From the NCBI GenBank assembly GCA_039583705.1, contig JAVKSM010000046.1, forward strand, positions 1-21,755: 21,755 bases of DNA, in the 5' to 3' direction. This DNA is from JAVKSM01 sp039583705 (GTDB taxonomy: Bacteria; Actinomycetota; Actinomycetes; Mycobacteriales; Pseudonocardiaceae). Each line of letters begins with the position of its first letter. Position 1 is the stretch's first letter. The position numbers and the translations under genes were made by a program. The notes under the pieces were generated by a model. That model ran no database searches and was not told where the DNA came from. It saw nothing but the letters and a program-made list of their open reading frames with translations. This document shows positions 7,725 through 14,398 of this stretch, one piece after another.

Positions 7725-7791
7725 GCGCCCCATCGACGCCGCACGCCCGCTCTGGATATCAGTGGTCGTCTCGTTGTTGACTGGACCGGGC
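7725..7791. repeat. Direct repeat B, copy 2
   Basis: This is the match to 6660-6726. Here it directly follows repeat A with only a few bases between, showing that copy 1 gained, or copy 2 lost, about 190 bases. Beyond 7791 the two loci diverge completely: copy 1 leads to the hypothetical gene and copy 2 to the Nudix-like gene. Confidence 0.85.
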
Positions 7792-7904
7792 TGCGGCGGA
7801 CGGTGTATTCCTCCCCCTCACCGTCGCCGCAGACCCACGGAGCAGATCCACTGAGATGGTCGGATCGGGGATGGCAGCGTGCGTCTGGTGGCAGGTGGTC
7901 CGCG

Positions 7905-8366
7905 GTGAGCGATGACGGCACCCCCCCCGCAGCGCCCCGGGTCGGGGTCTATGCCCTCATCGGGCGGGATGACCGCCTGCTGCTGATCGGCGGGTGGGAA
8001 CCAGACGACGTCCACGTCCTGCCCGGCGGGCTGGTCGCGGGTGGAGAGGCTGTCGAGGAGGCGCTGCGGAGAATGCTGATCGACCAGCTCGGGGCGAGGG
8101 TCGAGGGTATGGACTTCTGTGCGGTGGTTGAACGCGACATCGCCGAGGCAGGAGGGCGCCCCGGGTATGAGGTGGCGTTCCTGTTCGACGTGACGCTCGT
8201 CGAAGGTGACCACCCCGCCGGTGACCGCTTCGCCGGAGCGGTACCGCGGCGGTGCTGGTGGGCTGGTGAGCATGAGCTGTCCTCGCTGCGCCCCGAGGTG
8301 ATCAGGGACGGGCTGGTTGCGGGCACGCTGTCGGCTGAGAATCCGTGGTGGGTGTGGACACCATGA
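7905..8366 (+). CDS. Nudix-fold protein with degenerate catalytic box
   Basis: The 153-residue protein starts at GTG 7905 with AGGTGG just upstream. No in-frame ATG lies nearby, although the frame is open far to the left. It has a Nudix fold: strand VGVYALIGRDDRLLLIGGWE, then VLPGGLVAGGEAVEEALRR and later GYEVAFLFDVTLVEGD and WWAGEHELSSLRPEVIRDGL. The Nudix box should read Gx5Ex7REUxEExG. G42, E48, R56 and G63 fit, but the REUxEE core is RMLIDQ, so the glutamates at 57, 60 and 61 are Met, Asp and Gln. Classic metal-dependent pyrophosphohydrolysis is therefore doubtful. Ligand sensing is an alternative. It lies upstream of the DUF574 methyltransferase on the same strand. Confidence 0.75.
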   Translation: MSDDGTPPAAPRVGVYALIGRDDRLLLIGGWEPDDVHVLPGGLVAGGEAVEEALRRMLIDQLGARVEGMDFCAVVERDIAEAGGRPGYEVAFLFDVTLVEGDHPAGDRFAGAVPRRCWWAGEHELSSLRPEVIRDGLVAGTLSAENPWWVWTP

Positions 8367-8472
8367 CCATCACCAGCGGGTATGAGCAGCGTCGCATCTC
8401 GCCGTAGCTGTGTGGGGAGGTGCCGGATACCCCGGCGGATACCCCGGAGGCCCGGACCGGGGGCGGGTGGTG

Positions 8473-8706
8473 ATGCTGGGCGAGCGAGTCAGTTTCGAGC
8501 GCCTCGCCGATCTCACCTCCCTCGGCTTCGGCCTGGTCGAGATCCAGGTCTGCGCGTCCTGCGGCGCGCTCGTTGCCGGGACACCGAGCAGCCCGATCGC
8601 CGATCAGCAGGCCGCGCACCGGCACTGGCACACCCTGGTGGAGCGTGGGGAGGGCAGCCGGGTCGGCGGCGCCCAGGGGCTGGCGGCAGGCCCGCCGGGC
8701 CAGTGA
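8473..8706 (+). CDS. Small Cys/His protein, possible zinc-binding
   Basis: From ATG 8473 (GTG codons at 8467 and 8470 are alternatives) the 77-residue product reads MLGERVSFERLADLTSLGFG, then EIQVCASCGALVAG and AAHRHWHTLVERG. A CxxC pair followed about 20 residues later by HRHWH suggests a small treble-clef or zinc-finger-like site. Short actinobacterial hypothetical proteins with CxxCGALV and a terminal HxxWH are familiar to me but unnamed. It sits between the Nudix-like and DUF574 genes, all on the plus strand with short gaps, so co-expression is likely. Confidence 0.6.
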   Translation: MLGERVSFERLADLTSLGFGLVEIQVCASCGALVAGTPSSPIADQQAAHRHWHTLVERGEGSRVGGAQGLAAGPPGQ

Positions 8707-8823
8707 CAGGTTCGATGAACCGACGCCAGGATGTCGTGGCGGTGGGAGGCTCGGTGGTCCTGCCGCGGCTTGGTCCCGGCCGGGGACGGCGAGGATGGGA
8801 TGGTCACATCGGGGGAGCAGGAG

Positions 8824-9672
8824 ATGACAGGTGAGGGTCGGGTGCCGGCGGGGATCGACGTGTCGATGGCGAACGCGGCGCGGATTTATGACTTCTTCCT
8901 GGGTGGGAAGGACAACTTCCCGGCTGATCGGGAGGCGGCGGCGCGGGTGTTGGCCATCGCCCCGCAGGTGCCGCTGATCGCGCGGCAGAACCGGGCGTTT
9001 TTGGGTCGCGTGGTGCGGTTCCTGGTCGAGGAGGGGATCGAGCAGTTCCTGGACATCGGCACTGGGCTGCCCACCGAGGACAACGTGCACCAGGTGGCGC
9101 AGCGGGTGGCGCCGACGGCGCGGGTGGTCTATGTCGACAATGATCCGGTTGCGTGTGCTCACGCCCGGGCGTTGCGGGCCGGGCCGGCCACGGCCGTTGT
9201 GGAAGCCGACCTGCGTCACCCTGGGGACATCCTCGGCGCCCCCGATGTTCACCGGTTGATCGATTTCGAGCGGCCGGTGGCGGTGCTGTTGGTGGCCGTG
9301 TTGCACTTCGTCGCCGACGAGGAGGACCCGGCGGGGGTCGTGGCGCGGTTGCGGGAGGCGATGGCGCCCGGCAGCTACCTGGCCCTCTCCCACTTCGCCC
9401 CCGAAGACCAGGCCGAGGCCGCCGAGCAGGTGGAGGGGGTGGCCCGGCAGGCGGGGCTGACGGGGGTGACGCTGCGGCGCCGGGAGACGATCCTGGGTTT
9501 CTTCGACGGCTTGGAGTTGGTCAAGCCCGGCCTGGTGTCCGCGCCTGATTGGCGGCCCGACCCGGCGGGGTGGGCGTGCGAGACCCTCAAGAAGGACAAG
9601 GTGTCGAGGTGGTTCAACCCCCACACCACGCCTCCGAACTGGGTTGTGTGCGGCGTGGGCCGCAAGCCATAG
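8824..9672 (+). CDS. SAM-dependent methyltransferase, DUF574 family
   Basis: The 282-residue protein begins MTGEGRVPAGIDVSMANAAR and IYDFFLGGKDNFPADREAA, the signature N-terminus of actinobacterial DUF574 (S-adenosylmethionine-dependent) methyltransferases. Motif I is FLDIGTGLPT (75-84), the motif II acidic loop is VVYVDNDPVA, and VLLVAVLHFVADEEDP and SHFAPE follow. The C-terminus WFNPHTTPPNWVVCGVGRKP is also typical. GGGGGAGCAGGAG just before ATG 8824 decides the start. Upstream in-frame ATGs lack such a site. Full family length with no damage seen. The family is very abundant in Streptomyces and relatives and often adjoins XRE regulators. Substrates are mostly unknown. Confidence 0.9.
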   Translation: MTGEGRVPAGIDVSMANAARIYDFFLGGKDNFPADREAAARVLAIAPQVPLIARQNRAFLGRVVRFLVEEGIEQFLDIGTGLPTEDNVHQVAQRVAPTARVVYVDNDPVACAHARALRAGPATAVVEADLRHPGDILGAPDVHRLIDFERPVAVLLVAVLHFVADEEDPAGVVARLREAMAPGSYLALSHFAPEDQAEAAEQVEGVARQAGLTGVTLRRRETILGFFDGLELVKPGLVSAPDWRPDPAGWACETLKKDKVSRWFNPHTTPPNWVVCGVGRKP

Positions 9673-9686
9673 CCGACCATCGGCCA

Positions 9687-9713
9687 CGCCGCCGGGATCG
9701 GCTCAGGGCGGCG
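9687..9713. terminator. GC-rich hairpin after the DUF574 gene
   Basis: CGCCGCC (9687-9693) and GGCGGCG (9707-9713) form a perfect 7-bp stem with a 13-base loop, 15 bases after the methyltransferase stop and between it and a convergent gene remnant. It lacks a T-tract, as many actinobacterial terminators do. Confidence 0.35.
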
Positions 9714-10025
9714 GGATCGCCGGTGAGGCGATCCCCCCTGGATCTGGGCTGGTGCGGCCGGCGGCGATGAGGCCGGCGGTGATGACCAGGCGGATCCTCC
9801 GCAGGGCCTGCAGGTCTGCCCGCGGGTCACCGTCGACGACGAGGACGTCGGCGCTGTGGCCGGCCTGCAGCCGCCCGATGGGCAGTCGCAGCGCGGTCCC
9901 GGCGTTGACGGTGGCGATCTCGACGATCCGCCGGGCGGGGAAGCCCACGTGCTGGTAGGTCCTACACAACAGGTCAGCGCGCACCGCTTCGGCTCCCGCA
10001 GCGCCCTCGGCGCGAATGCCGCGCA
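9703..10025 (-). pseudogene. C-terminal fragment of an amidohydrolase
   Basis: The minus strand reads VRADLLCRTYQHVGFPARRI, VEIATVNAGTALRLPIGRLQ, AGHSADVLVVDGDPRADLQA and LRRIRLVITAGLIAAGR before a stop at 9703. This is the C-terminal end of the amidohydrolase superfamily (imidazolonepropionase-like), where TxNxAxxLG and GxxADxLVVDGDP precede the last strands. The metal-binding His/Asp residues of the barrel are missing. Upstream (to the right) the frame stays open but runs antisense to serine-recombinase sequence, so the rest of the gene was replaced at about 10025. Confidence 0.8.
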
Positions 10026-10770
10026 CCCGCAGACCAAGCGGTGCTACCGGCTGCGCAGCTACCTGTTCTGCGACCTGTGCAACCGGCGCATGTTCGGCAA
10101 GACCCGCCACGGCCACGCCTACTACGCCTGCGCCCCCAAGCAGGGCTACCGCCCCGAAGGCATCCCGCCGGCGGTACCGTCCTGGTCCGCGAGGACGCCC
10201 TGCTGGCCCGGCTGGGCGAGTTCCTCTCCCACCACGTCTTCGGCGCCTACCGGCGCTCGTTGCTCGCCACCCACCTCCGCGCCCTCGACACCGCCGCCAG
10301 CCACGACCGCGAACAGCATGTACGGGCGCTGCGCCGCAGCATCGCCGACACCGAAACAAAGATCAAGAGAACGGTTCGCACCCTGGAACTCATCGACACC
10401 CCCGACCCGGACCTCATCGCCGACATCACCGAGCGCCGCGCCGAGCTACGCGCGCACAAACAGCGGCTCGAAGCCCAACTCGCCGCAGTTGAAGACCGCA
10501 CCCACCAAGCCCCCAACCCCGACCTGATCGACGTCCTGCCGGTCGCGACGATCCAGGTGGACGACCTACCCGAAGAACTAGTCCGAAGCCTGTTCGAGGC
10601 GCTGCGACTCGAAATCCGCTACAACAAAACCACCAACCGGGCAACCTTCCGAATCACCCTCACCGGGCAGACGCTACCAGCCGCACACGCCATCGCCACC
10701 GAAGCCGCAGCCGCGCCACCACGACCCGACCACAACCCCGACCCGCATCCACGACCGGACGGAATCCAGG
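10026..10770 (+). pseudogene. C-terminal fragment of a large serine recombinase, frameshifted
   Basis: The fragment starts QTKRCYRLRSYLFCDLCNRR and MFGKTRHGHAYYACAPKQG, the zinc-ribbon of large serine recombinases. After a frame change at about 10170-10185 it continues VLVREDALLARLGEFLSHHV, a coiled-coil (HVRALRRSIADTETKIKRTV; ITERRAELRAHKQRLEAQLA) and EALRLEIRYNKTTNRATFRI. Each part parallels the intact recombinase encoded at 10789-12714, but the copies are divergent and tail to tail. The catalytic N-terminal domain is absent. The open frame runs on to 10928 into antisense of the neighbour, but homology ends near 10710. Confidence 0.85.
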
Positions 10771-10788
10771 GTGACGATGCAATCAATG

Positions 10789-12714
10789 TCACACCCCGGT
10801 CCCATGCTTGTCGTGCCCCCGACGGGGTTCGTCACAGAACTGTCCGTGCGTGTCGGCTGCTCCGGCGTGTGTGGCTACGGCCAGTTGCTGGATGTGGGGG
10901 ATGGCGTGGGCGGCGATGTCGACGTTGAAGACAGCCTGGTGGGTGTGCTTGTTGTAGGTGACGCGGAGTGCGAAGGCGTCGCAGAGTTGACGGAGCAGGT
11001 GGTGGGGCATGGTGGCGAGGTCGAGGGTGGTCTGGGGTAGGTGGTGGATGAGGTTGGTTGTGGTGGCGAGTCGGGTCGGTGCGGCATCGTGCAGCTCGGA
11101 CAGCTCGGCAAGTTTGGTGCGGTGGTCGTTGGCGAGTGAGGTGAGCCGCCGCTGGAGCCGGTCGAAGACTGCCCCGGTGGGGTCGTCGCGTTCTTCAAGG
11201 GTGCGTAGGAGCCGTTCTTGGCGGAGTTCGAGGTCGTCGATTATGCGCCGGAGGGCTTCGATCTTCATCTGATGGGCGCGGTCTTGGTCGAGGTCGGCGG
11301 CGGTGACGGAGGTGGCGAGCAGCTCGTGACGGTCGGGACCGAAGACGTGGGTGTTGAAGAAGTCGGTCGCGGCGGCGAGCAGCTCGCGTTCGGGCAGCCA
11401 GATGGTTGGCGGGTGTCCATCGGGGGGGTGTGGGCCGCGTGGTTGGCAGTAGTAGTAGGTGTGGGTTCTGCGTACCTTGCCGAACATGCGTTTGCCGCAC
11501 AGCTCACAGATGATGTAGGAGCGCAGCCGGTAGACGTGCTCGGTTTGTCGGTGGGGGTTGGCCGCGCCAGGGGTGGCGTCGCTGCGGGATCGGATGCGCT
11601 TGGGCGCCACGGTGAGCGCTGCGTTGAAGGTGTCCAGGCTGATGATCGCGGGGTGTGTCGGTTCCTTGGACCACACCCACTCGCTGGTCAGGTTGTACTT
11701 GCCGGGGTGGATCGGGTCTTTCATCGCGCGGCGGTTCCAGACCTGGTACCCGGTGTATTTGGGGTTGTGCAGGATGTCGCGGATCGAGGAGCCGCTCCAG
11801 GCGCCGACGGCGCGCGCTGGGTTGGGCGGCACGGGTGGGGGGTAGCGGTCGGGGTCGAGGTTGAGTCGTTCGGCGATGGCCCGGTAGCCGAGTTTCTCGT
11901 CGATGCGCCAGCTGTAGATCTGCTCGACGACCGGTGCGCGGTGGGGGTCGAGTCCCAGCCGAGTCTTGGAACGTCCTTCGGCGCGGCGGGCGGGGACGGG
12001 ATGGGGGATTTTCTCGCCCAGATAGCCGTAGGGTGGTTGGCCGATGTTGAACCCGGCATAGGTGTGTTGCTCGAACCCGCCGCGGGACTTTTCCAGCATC
12101 TCCAGGACATACCACTCGGAGATGCCTTGCTTGACCCGTCGGGTGAGCACGTTGGTAGCCCGGGGAGTGGCGCTGCGGGCCAGGTCGATCGGCTCGTCGG
12201 CGGCCAGCAGGCGCACACCGTGGCGTTGGAGTTCGTGCTCGATGCGGGTGGCGTAGACCGTGCGCCGTCCGATGCGGTCGATGGACTCGCAGATGACCAG
12301 CTCGAAGCGCCGCTCGGGTGAGGCGGCTTCGGTGAGCATGTCGGCGAGGCCGCCGTCGCGGGGGATCGGGATGGTGAACTGCTCGTGAGCGCTGCCGTGC
12401 CCGCGCGCCTCGAGGTCTTTGCGTCCGGACTCGACGTCGTAGAAGTGCGCGACGATGACGACGTTCTCCGGCGAGGCCGCGAGCGCTTTCTGGCAGTTGC
12501 CGAGCTGGCGGGGCAGCGAGAGCGTCGGGTCTTGCCTGTCATCGGTGGAGGTACGGCCGACGAAGCAGGCCGGAATGATCCGCGAGGTGGAAATGGTGGG
12601 AGCGCGCAGACCGGCGAGAACCTCCTGCGGGTTGAGGGGGTCGCGGTGCCGGTAGGTCAGGTCGCCTCGTCCGAGAGCGAGGAGGTCTGCGGGGTGTTCT
12701 GGGTTGCCCACCAT
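10789..12714 (-). CDS. Large serine recombinase (integrase family)
   Basis: The 641-residue protein starts at ATG 12714, preceded by AGGAAGG seven bases upstream. The frame is open further up but lacks such a site. Its N-terminal resolvase domain has PACFVGRTSTDDRQDPTLSL with catalytic Ser56, and ELVICESIDRIGRRTVYATR. The Recombinase domain follows (GFEQHTYAGFNIGQPPYGYL; RAIAERLNLDPDRYP; SGSSIRDILHNPKYTGYQVW). Then come a zinc ribbon (CELCGKRMFGK to YYYC), a long coiled coil and the end TYNKHTHQAVFNVDI. Such enzymes integrate and excise mobile elements at att sites through a Ser-DNA link. It overlaps the small upstream gene by 58 bases. It is probably the integrase of this or a nested element. 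Confidence 0.92.
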   Translation of the reverse strand: MVGNPEHPADLLALGRGDLTYRHRDPLNPQEVLAGLRAPTISTSRIIPACFVGRTSTDDRQDPTLSLPRQLGNCQKALAASPENVVIVAHFYDVESGRKDLEARGHGSAHEQFTIPIPRDGGLADMLTEAASPERRFELVICESIDRIGRRTVYATRIEHELQRHGVRLLAADEPIDLARSATPRATNVLTRRVKQGISEWYVLEMLEKSRGGFEQHTYAGFNIGQPPYGYLGEKIPHPVPARRAEGRSKTRLGLDPHRAPVVEQIYSWRIDEKLGYRAIAERLNLDPDRYPPPVPPNPARAVGAWSGSSIRDILHNPKYTGYQVWNRRAMKDPIHPGKYNLTSEWVWSKEPTHPAIISLDTFNAALTVAPKRIRSRSDATPGAANPHRQTEHVYRLRSYIICELCGKRMFGKVRRTHTYYYCQPRGPHPPDGHPPTIWLPERELLAAATDFFNTHVFGPDRHELLATSVTAADLDQDRAHQMKIEALRRIIDDLELRQERLLRTLEERDDPTGAVFDRLQRRLTSLANDHRTKLAELSELHDAAPTRLATTTNLIHHLPQTTLDLATMPHHLLRQLCDAFALRVTYNKHTHQAVFNVDIAAHAIPHIQQLAVATHAGAADTHGQFCDEPRRGHDKHGTGV

Positions 12715-12944
12715 GTCAGCACCTTCCTGATCGCTCGTGCCTGCACCAGCGCGAGTTGGCGTCCGCGTTCGCCGTTGATGAGCGTCACCTCGAATCTGGT
12801 CCGCAGCCGTCGCTCGTCTCCGGTGATCCGAGATGCCCGTCGTAGCGACGTCGGGCGTGCATTTCGTGTGGAGCATTGCCGTCCTGGGCCTCGTGGTGGC
12901 CTAGTGGGCATGTGGCCAGGCGAGTTATCGTGCTGCCTGCTCAC
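12657..12944 (-). CDS. Small basic protein coupled to the serine recombinase
   Basis: The 95-residue protein starts at GTG 12944 behind a near-perfect Shine-Dalgarno site (GGAAAGGAGG, 12951-12960, 6-base spacer). The N-terminal half is rich in Arg/Pro. The C-terminal half reads DERRLRTRFEVTLINGERGR, QLALVQARAIRKVLTWWATQ and NTPQTSSLSDEAT, suggesting a short strand-turn-helix unit. Its stop lies 58 bases inside the recombinase gene, so the two are cotranscribed and probably translationally coupled. I do not recognise a named family. A recombination directionality factor or other recombinase accessory protein is an inference from position, size and charge only. Confidence 0.65.
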   Translation of the reverse strand: MSRQHDNSPGHMPTRPPRGPGRQCSTRNARPTSLRRASRITGDERRLRTRFEVTLINGERGRQLALVQARAIRKVLTWWATQNTPQTSSLSDEAT

Positions 12945-12950
12945 AGGTGG

Positions 12951-12960
12951 CCTCCTTTCC
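12951..12960 (-). promoter_or_regulatory. Strong ribosome binding site fixing a GTG start
   Basis: On the minus strand GGAAAGGAGG is followed by CCACCT and then GTG (12944). It is one of the strongest matches to the 16S rRNA tail in the window, and the reason the small gene is called with this start. Confidence 0.75.
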
Positions 12961-13183
12961 GCATCCGTGCCGGGCTGCCTGAGGGTATGCTGTGGTACAG
13001 AACACCTCTGGCCATGCCGAGTCGGCAATAGCCCTCGCCGAGAAAGCTCGACGTTGGTTGATGCAATGGGCGAGCGCGCCAGCTTTGGGAGTAAAGTTAC
13101 CTCCCAGCCCAGTCGACACCGGCCGCCGTACTGCGCCGGTGATGTGGGCGACGTGGGCGCCGTGGTGTGTGAGGATCACCGGC

Positions 13184-13510
13184 GTGCCGGTTCCGGAGAT
13201 CCAGCTGCGGCAGATCGCTCGCTGGTGCGAGCAGCGCGTCCCCGCGCACGCTCGCGATGAGGTCCGCGTCGAGCACACCGTGCGCGGCTCGAGTGTGACC
13301 ATCCTGGAAGTGCGCCCACCCTGGCGGGAGGACTTCGGACCGGAGTGGACCAAACGGCCGATCGCACAACTACGCCACATCGGCGGGCGGTGGCAGCTGT
13401 ACCGGCCCGATCGCAACACCCGCTGGCACCTGCTCACCGACATCCCCGCTCAGGCTTCTCCGGAGCCGTTGCTGGGCGTCCTCGATGATCCCAGTCGAGG
13501 GTTCTGGTAG
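13184..13510 (+). CDS. DUF3024 family protein
   Basis: The 108-residue protein from GTG 13184 reads PVPEIQLRQIARWCEQRVPA, then VRVEHTVRGSSVTILEVRPP, WREDFGPEWTKRPIAQLRHI, GGRWQLYRPDRNTRWHLLTD and ends DDPSRGFW. This is full-length DUF3024: the RxxCExRVP start, the PPWxxDxGPEWT core, WxLYxxDRNxxWHxY, and the terminal F-W are all present. GAGGA lies eight bases before GTG and decides the start, although the frame is open up to 12992. Function of the family is unknown. Its last 141 bases overlap the convergent methyltransferase frame. Confidence 0.88.
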   Translation: MPVPEIQLRQIARWCEQRVPAHARDEVRVEHTVRGSSVTILEVRPPWREDFGPEWTKRPIAQLRHIGGRWQLYRPDRNTRWHLLTDIPAQASPEPLLGVLDDPSRGFW

Positions 13511-14398
13511 CCCACCCGCGGCATTGAGCGTGCGAAACACGAGCACGTCCTCGTGGGTGATGAGGTGCAGCGGCAGCCCGGCCTGGCGCTGCTTGGCGAT
13601 GTGGTCGCGTTGGAAGAAGCTGCCGCGGGCGGTCAGGTCGTGCTCGGCCACCCGCGCCAACAGGGCCACGCAGCGCTCGACGGGGATGAGGCCGGCGTGC
13701 AGGCCGCAGGCGAGGATCTGGGAGGGCAGGTCGATCAGCTCGGAGTGCTCGCGCCAGGGCCGGATGGTGATCACTAGGTGGCCGCCGGGGCGGAGGAACA
13801 CCGCAGTGCCGGCGAGGATGTGTGTGAGCCCCGTGAGTAGGCGGTGGTGGCCGATGTTGGCGAGGTTGCCCCGGTCGAGCGGGTTGCCGTAGCGGTAGTC
13901 ACGCTTGTGGATCCCCCGGCCGGGGGTGGCGCTGACCTGGCCGTGCACCGACGGCCCGTAGGGGGGCGAGGTGACCACGAGCGCGGCTTGGCCGAGGTAG
14001 TCCGGCGGCAGCAGGCCGGTCAGATGGCGGGCATCGCCGTGGAACACCCGGGCGTCGTGGTCGATGCCGGCCTGGCGGGCCACCTCGAGGTTGGCCTGGG
14101 TGACGTGCACCCAGTGCGGCTCGTACTCCACCCCGAGCGCGTGGCGGCCGGCGTGGACGGCTTCGACCAGAGTGGTGCCGATCCCGCACATGGGGTCGAG
14201 TACGAGGTCGCCGGGGTCGGTGTAGTGGCGGATCGCGTGAGCTGCCACGGCGGGCAGCATCTTGGCAGGGTGGGCGGTCGAGGCTGCGACGTAGCGGCCT
14301 TTGCGTTGGGTGGCCGGGGAGGTTTGTGCGGTCGCCCAGACCGACACCGCCCGGGTTGTCGACTCCGGCTGTGACACGAGTCCAGGGGTGGGTGTCAT
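13370..14398 (-). CDS. DNA amino-methyltransferase, SPPY (m4C/m6A) type
   Basis: The 342-residue protein has an FxGxG-type SAM motif VLDPMCGIGTT (66-76), acidic E91 ending strand 2 (ALGVEYEP), GDAR at 121-124 and catalytic TSPPYG (143-148). Motif I precedes IV, the order of gamma-like or UPF0020-type amino-methyltransferases. SPPY is typical of N4-cytosine enzymes but also occurs in some m6A and RNA enzymes. Late segments LRPGGHLVITIRPWREHSEL, CVALLARVAEHD and THEDVLVFR follow. ATG 14398 overlaps the TGA of the upstream paralogue (ATGA). No restriction endonuclease gene is visible beside it. The last 47 codons are antisense to the DUF3024 gene and may not be conserved. Confidence 0.88.
   Translation of the reverse strand: MTPTPGLVSQPESTTRAVSVWATAQTSPATQRKGRYVAASTAHPAKMLPAVAAHAIRHYTDPGDLVLDPMCGIGTTLVEAVHAGRHALGVEYEPHWVHVTQANLEVARQAGIDHDARVFHGDARHLTGLLPPDYLGQAALVVTSPPYGPSVHGQVSATPGRGIHKRDYRYGNPLDRGNLANIGHHRLLTGLTHILAGTAVFLRPGGHLVITIRPWREHSELIDLPSQILACGLHAGLIPVERCVALLARVAEHDLTARGSFFQRDHIAKQRQAGLPLHLITHEDVLVFRTLNAAGGLPEPSTGIIEDAQQRLRRSLSGDVGEQVPAGVAIGPVQLPPPADVA

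Noticed and set aside
7338..7904. N-terminal extension of the Nudix protein to 342 residues
   Set aside because: The extension is antisense to the duplicated regulator fragment and contains no domain. GTG 7905 with AGGTGG fits the Nudix fold start.
8302..9687. Long antisense open frame over the DUF574 methyltransferase
   Set aside because: It is His/Arg/Pro-rich with no family resemblance, and the plus strand encodes a complete, typical DUF574 protein. It is a GC-rich shadow.
11218..12321. Plus-strand frame over the serine recombinase
   Set aside because: Valine/glycine-rich mirror of the recombinase, which has a catalytic serine and full domain order on the minus strand.
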